Part shown: in pieces, positions 55,470 to 58,336 of the stretch | Layout of the letters: the number at the start of each line of letters is the position of its first letter | How positions within the stretch are numbered: position 1 is the first letter of the stretch | NCBI GenBank assembly: GCA_937889515.1 | Contig: CALAOV010000140.1 | Location: 1 to 58,336 of the forward strand | DNA length: 58,336 nucleotides | Origin: an uncultured Myxococcales bacterium | GTDB lineage: Bacteria > Myxococcota_A > Polyangia > Fen-1088 | Direction of reading: 5' to 3' | Position numbers and translations under genes: made by a program | Notes under the pieces: generated by a model | Databases searched by the model: none | What the model was told of the DNA's origin: nothing | What the model saw: only the letters and a program-made list of their open reading frames with translations

Positions 55470-56927
55470 TCACCCGCCACCGGGAGCCACCAGGACGGAC
55501 CAGGTGTCGTCGAGGAATCGTGGCCGCCATCCGTCGGCACGCAGCCGGGCGGACATCCGCGAGGAGGCCGGCAGAAACGCGCACCGGATCCCGTAGCGAT
55601 CGAACACCGGGCGGTATGGCGCGCCGCTCTCGATCGCGAAATCCTGCTGCACGAACGAAGGTGGATAGGGATCCCAGCGACCGTCGATGAACACCGGCTT
55701 TTCCGGCGCGAACCAGATCAACATCCCGCCTTCGTCGTACTGGTTGTACAGCGGGCCCGGACAGGCACGTACCGCCTGCAGCGCCCCGTCGCCGATCGGA
55801 TGCCAGCCGAGATGCGCGGATGCGCCCGTCCACCCGAGTGGAACGAGCCCGATCGCCAGCAGGCAGGCTGCCGCCAGCAACACCAGGTTCGCACGCGGAT
55901 GATCGGGGCTGGGCGGACCCGCGCGGCGGCTCGGGCGAAATCGAAAGTCGGGGCCCAGCAGGCGGCTCGCGGCCGGCGTGGCCAGCAGCAGGAACGGCCC
56001 GATGTGGCGCAGCGAGCGGACCGCGAAGGGCAGCGCCGCCAGCGCCGCCGCGCACACGACCCAGTCGGTCCAGCTCCCCGCCGCGAGGGCGCGCCGCCGC
56101 GCGATGAGGAGGACCACGAACGCCAGCGTGAGCACCCAGAACGCGGCGCCCAGCAGGCTGTCGGGATGCGGCGCGTACCACTCGGTGATCTGCGCTCCGT
56201 ACGAACCGGCGCTGGCCGACATCAAGAATCGAAACATCTGGAAACCGAGCGGTGTCGCGGCACACGCCAACCCCGATAGCGGAAGAACGAGCGCCAGCGC
56301 GCCCGCCCGGCGTCGATCGGCGGGGGCGCGGCCGCCGAGTCCCCGCGCGATCGCGACCGCCGTGACGACGGTCAGCACCACCCCGCCGAGCGCGACGCCG
56401 CCATGCGCGTTGGCCCAGAACAGAAACAGCAGCGGGATGACCAGATACCGCTCGCGCACGAGCAGCCAGACCAAAAACGCCAGCAGGAGCAGAGAAAGGA
56501 TCTGCGGCCGCAGCGTCCAGACGCACGAGGAGACGGTGAGCCCGACCGCCATGAGCGCAAACCGCGTCAGCCGCGGCCCGACCATGAGCCGGTAGACCAG
56601 CGTGACCGTCGCCAGGATCAACGCGGCGCCGCCGATCTCGAGCCCCCGCATTCCGCCCGCCCGATAGGCGGCGTACATGAGCGCCTGGGACAGCCATTCG
56701 TGGTCGGGGTAAGGCGCTCCCGTCGCGGTGTACGAATACGAATCGAAGCGCGGGACGTGGCCGCTGCGCCAGATGTCGGCGCCGGCCCGCAAGTGCCAGA
56801 AGGTGTCGGTCTGCGCGGGCGTGAACGCCCCCACCACGCCGAAGGCGACGAAGAGGAGCCCGATCGCCATTTGATCGAACGCCAGGCCGCGCGTCGGACC
56901 GCCCGCCTGCGAGCTCATCGGCCTCAC
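55470..56927 (-). CDS. Large membrane protein, tandem paralogue A (DTFWHLRAG family)
   Basis: 485 aa from GTG 56927, which overlaps the upstream stop by 4 bases (ATG 56918 is an alternative). Conserved loop AQTDTFWHLRAGADIWRSGH and DSYSYTATGAPYPDHEWLSQ. The C-terminal domain has LYNQYDEGGMLIWFAPEKPVFIDGRWDPYP and DRYGIRCAFLP (parts). Similar FIDGR-type C-terminal domains occur in uncharacterised membrane proteins of several soil phyla. It is the first paralogue after the His-motif membrane protein. Confidence 0.75.
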   Translation of the reverse strand: MRPMSSQAGGPTRGLAFDQMAIGLLFVAFGVVGAFTPAQTDTFWHLRAGADIWRSGHVPRFDSYSYTATGAPYPDHEWLSQALMYAAYRAGGMRGLEIGGAALILATVTLVYRLMVGPRLTRFALMAVGLTVSSCVWTLRPQILSLLLLAFLVWLLVRERYLVIPLLFLFWANAHGGVALGGVVLTVVTAVAIARGLGGRAPADRRRAGALALVLPLSGLACAATPLGFQMFRFLMSASAGSYGAQITEWYAPHPDSLLGAAFWVLTLAFVVLLIARRRALAAGSWTDWVVCAAALAALPFAVRSLRHIGPFLLLATPAASRLLGPDFRFRPSRRAGPPSPDHPRANLVLLAAACLLAIGLVPLGWTGASAHLGWHPIGDGALQAVRACPGPLYNQYDEGGMLIWFAPEKPVFIDGRWDPYPPSFVQQDFAIESGAPYRPVFDRYGIRCAFLPASSRMSARLRADGWRPRFLDDTWSVLVAPGGG

Positions 56928-58045
56928 GCGATCATCGACTGGACCAGCGGGCGCTCGCGCAGGCGCCAGATACGGCCATCGAGCAGGAAATGATGAAGGT
57001 TGACGAAGCTGTTGATCGCGGCGGCGATCACCAGCCCTTTCGCGGCGCCGACGTCGCCGAACAGAAGAAAGACGCCCGGGTTGATGGCCAACCCCAGCAG
57101 CAGGACGACCAGCGCATAGCCCGCGAAGCGGCGGGGCCCGACGTCACCCTTGCCGTGGCAGGCGTGCCAGCTCGTGAGGCCAAGGTATTGAAGCGAGTGA
57201 AAGACCGGCACCAGCGTGATGGCAAAGAAGGGCCGGTAAAAGCCGATCGTGAACCAGAGCACCTGCGCCGAGAGGACCGCATAGAACTGCCCCGGCAACG
57301 GCACGCCGCGGCGGATCCGGCGTCGCGCGACCACGGCCACGCCGCCGAAGCTGACCGCCAGCGCCGCAAATCCGAGCACCGCGACCCATCCCGGAAGCGG
57401 CGGTCCGCCGTAAGCCCGTCGCACCAGCTCGTGCGCGGCGCTGCGCGCCGGAATCGCCAGGCGGAAGATACCCAGCACCGAAAGAGCCCAGGAGACGTAG
57501 AGCGGCAAGGAGACCATCCGCTTCTCCTTCGGATCGAGCCGAGCTCCCTGCCGCAGGGGATACAGCATCGCCAGCCCCAGCGACTGCCCCGAATAGTGAT
57601 ATCCCGACCAGCCGACGTAGAGCGCGAAGTAACCGAGACCGACACCGGCCGGATAGCGAACCGCCAGGATGGCCAACGCGATCAAGATCGGGGGCGCCGC
57701 CAGCGTCACCCAGGGGTGCGCCCGCACGACCGCCAGCGAGGTGTACGCGCGGCGGTAAGTCGCCGCGTAGTGCGGACCCACGAACAGCAGCACCAGGCAG
57801 AACGTCAGGGTCGCCGCGACACCGGAGGCGGCGCCGCCCATCCGTTGCAGCGCCAGCAGCAGACCTGCGACGAGCAGCGTCGCGCCCGGCCCGAAGCAAA
57901 AAAAATCGGGCGTGCGGCCGAGCAGGAAGCGATCGAACCGCGCACCCGCTGCCGCGTCCGGCACGGACGCCCCGACTTCGCCGGAGGCGCCGCCGCCTGC
58001 GCCCGCCGGGGCCGTTCGAGCGGTCGAGATGGGAGGAATGGTCAT
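56924..58045 (-). CDS. Polytopic membrane protein with His motifs
   Basis: 373 aa from ATG 58045. About nine hydrophobic segments. His residues sit in motifs near membrane borders: VGPHYAATYRRAY, GWSGYHYSGQSLGLAM, PVFHSLQYLGLTSWHACHGKG and NLHHFLLDGRIWRLRE. Similar patterns bind iron in membrane oxygenases and in the Brp/Blh carotene-cleaving family, but I cannot assign it to one. The unconserved N-terminal 45 residues are Ala/Gly rich. First gene of the four-gene operon, with the paralogue A start overlapping its stop. A TATTAT hexamer is directly adjacent to the ATG, so the start or promoter assignment may be off. Confidence 0.7.
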   Translation of the reverse strand: MTIPPISTARTAPAGAGGGASGEVGASVPDAAAGARFDRFLLGRTPDFFCFGPGATLLVAGLLLALQRMGGAASGVAATLTFCLVLLFVGPHYAATYRRAYTSLAVVRAHPWVTLAAPPILIALAILAVRYPAGVGLGYFALYVGWSGYHYSGQSLGLAMLYPLRQGARLDPKEKRMVSLPLYVSWALSVLGIFRLAIPARSAAHELVRRAYGGPPLPGWVAVLGFAALAVSFGGVAVVARRRIRRGVPLPGQFYAVLSAQVLWFTIGFYRPFFAITLVPVFHSLQYLGLTSWHACHGKGDVGPRRFAGYALVVLLLGLAINPGVFLLFGDVGAAKGLVIAAAINSFVNLHHFLLDGRIWRLRERPLVQSMIA

Positions 58046-58051
58046 ATAATA
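58045..58051. promoter_or_regulatory. Shared bidirectional -10 TATAATA between His-motif and GT87-like genes
   Basis: The plus strand reads TATAAT (consensus) 22 bases before TTG 58073. The minus strand reads TATTAT immediately before ATG 58045. The two starts are 27 bases apart. Confidence 0.5.
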
Positions 58052-58072
58052 TCCGCAGAAAGAGCCAGAATC

Positions 58073-58336
58073 TTGAAACCGACCCTCCGGCTCGGAGCCG
58101 TGGCGCTGGTGGCCGCGTGCTGGCTGTCGGCCGGGAGCAGGCCGTTCGTCGACGCCCTGGCCGGCATCTCCCATCCGGCCGACCTGGCGCGCGACTACGT
58201 GACGGCCCGCGCGCGCCTCGAAGAGGGTCGCGGCCCGTCGCCCGACGGCGAGGATGGAAACCGGCGGGCCGCGCGCTACGGAGCCCCGGAGGGCGCCCTT
58301 TACGGCGCCCCGTATTACGTCCACCCCCCCCCCGCC
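58073..58336 (+). CDS. GT87-like membrane glycosyltransferase, N-terminal part, cut by right edge
   Basis: 88 codons are open from TTG 58073 to the right edge. A basic N-terminus and a hydrophobic segment (LGAVALVAACWLSAGSRPF) lead into HPADLARDYVTARARLEEGRG and end with YGAPYYVHPPPA. The D-x-x-T-A-R-x-L-x-x-G ... HPPP pattern is the beginning of polyprenol-phosphate-mannose mannosyltransferases of the GT87/DUF2029 group. AGAAAGAG lies 9 bases before the TTG. The 10-C run near the edge encodes the HPPP motif in frame, so no frameshift is needed. Confidence 0.6.
   Translation, partial: MKPTLRLGAVALVAACWLSAGSRPFVDALAGISHPADLARDYVTARARLEEGRGPSPDGEDGNRRAARYGAPEGALYGAPYYVHPPPA

Noticed and set aside
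58324..58333. 10-base C run as a frameshift or assembly error
   Set aside because: The reading frame passes through it as HPPP, the motif expected at this place in GT87-like proteins.

Overview
This is a GC-rich, gene-dense bacterial chromosome segment with 58 supportable protein genes, two of them cut by the window edges. I see no tRNA, rRNA, CRISPR array, integrase or transposase. The gene content suggests a Myxococcota (deltaproteobacterial) relative. The evidence is Gly/Ser/Thr-rich lipoproteins with low-complexity tails, a secreted TPR protein, an ECF sigma/FecR operon, a GH128-like lipoprotein, a small Lys-rich protein with a duplicated Cys/His motif, and many uncharacterised envelope proteins. 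The phylum is inferred from this content, not from a marker tree.

Left third (1-18.6 kb): a truncated Gly-rich lipoprotein and a TPR protein; lysA; an arginine pair (an acetylglutamate synthase with a vertebrate-like NAT domain, and an ArgE-like deacylase); an outer-membrane CBM9/DUF5916 protein; a CPBP protease; an unknown anchored protein with an MFS transporter; a GH128-like lipoprotein; gap, preceded by three exact 40-bp repeats; an SPFH lipoprotein; a Smr protein with two exported proteins; and a response regulator. Middle (18.6-32.8 kb): an operon of ECF sigma factor, FecR protein, barrel-like protein and LamG lipoprotein; DUF2254 protein; coaX overlapping a membrane-thioredoxin fusion; a Fam20/HipA-like kinase candidate; rimO and a DksA-type protein; and a chaperonin operon, fmdB-like/groES/groEL, read leftward to a canonical terminator.

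Right part (32.8-58.3 kb): two tandem GT-C-like membrane proteins; a di-haem peroxidase; a surface-glycan operon (FAD oxidoreductase, methyltransferase, GT-C); murA-hisG; dapL and pdxA; uvrA flanked by three toxin-antitoxin-like modules and a GNAT; an exported peroxiredoxin; and an operon of a His-motif membrane protein plus three tandem paralogues of a large membrane protein family, diverging from a truncated GT87-like gene. lysA and dapL supply diaminopimelate/lysine and murA acts in peptidoglycan synthesis, so a good part of the window serves the cell envelope.

The most striking signal is in the spacing, not in a single gene. At least 13 genes have a TANNNT hexamer exactly 6-9 bases upstream of the start codon and no Shine-Dalgarno sequence, which is the layout of leaderless mRNAs. 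Four divergent gene pairs face each other across one near-palindromic -10 element. Genes with clear Shine-Dalgarno sites (gap, groES, groEL, GH128-like, SPFH, cytochrome peroxidase) form a separate class.
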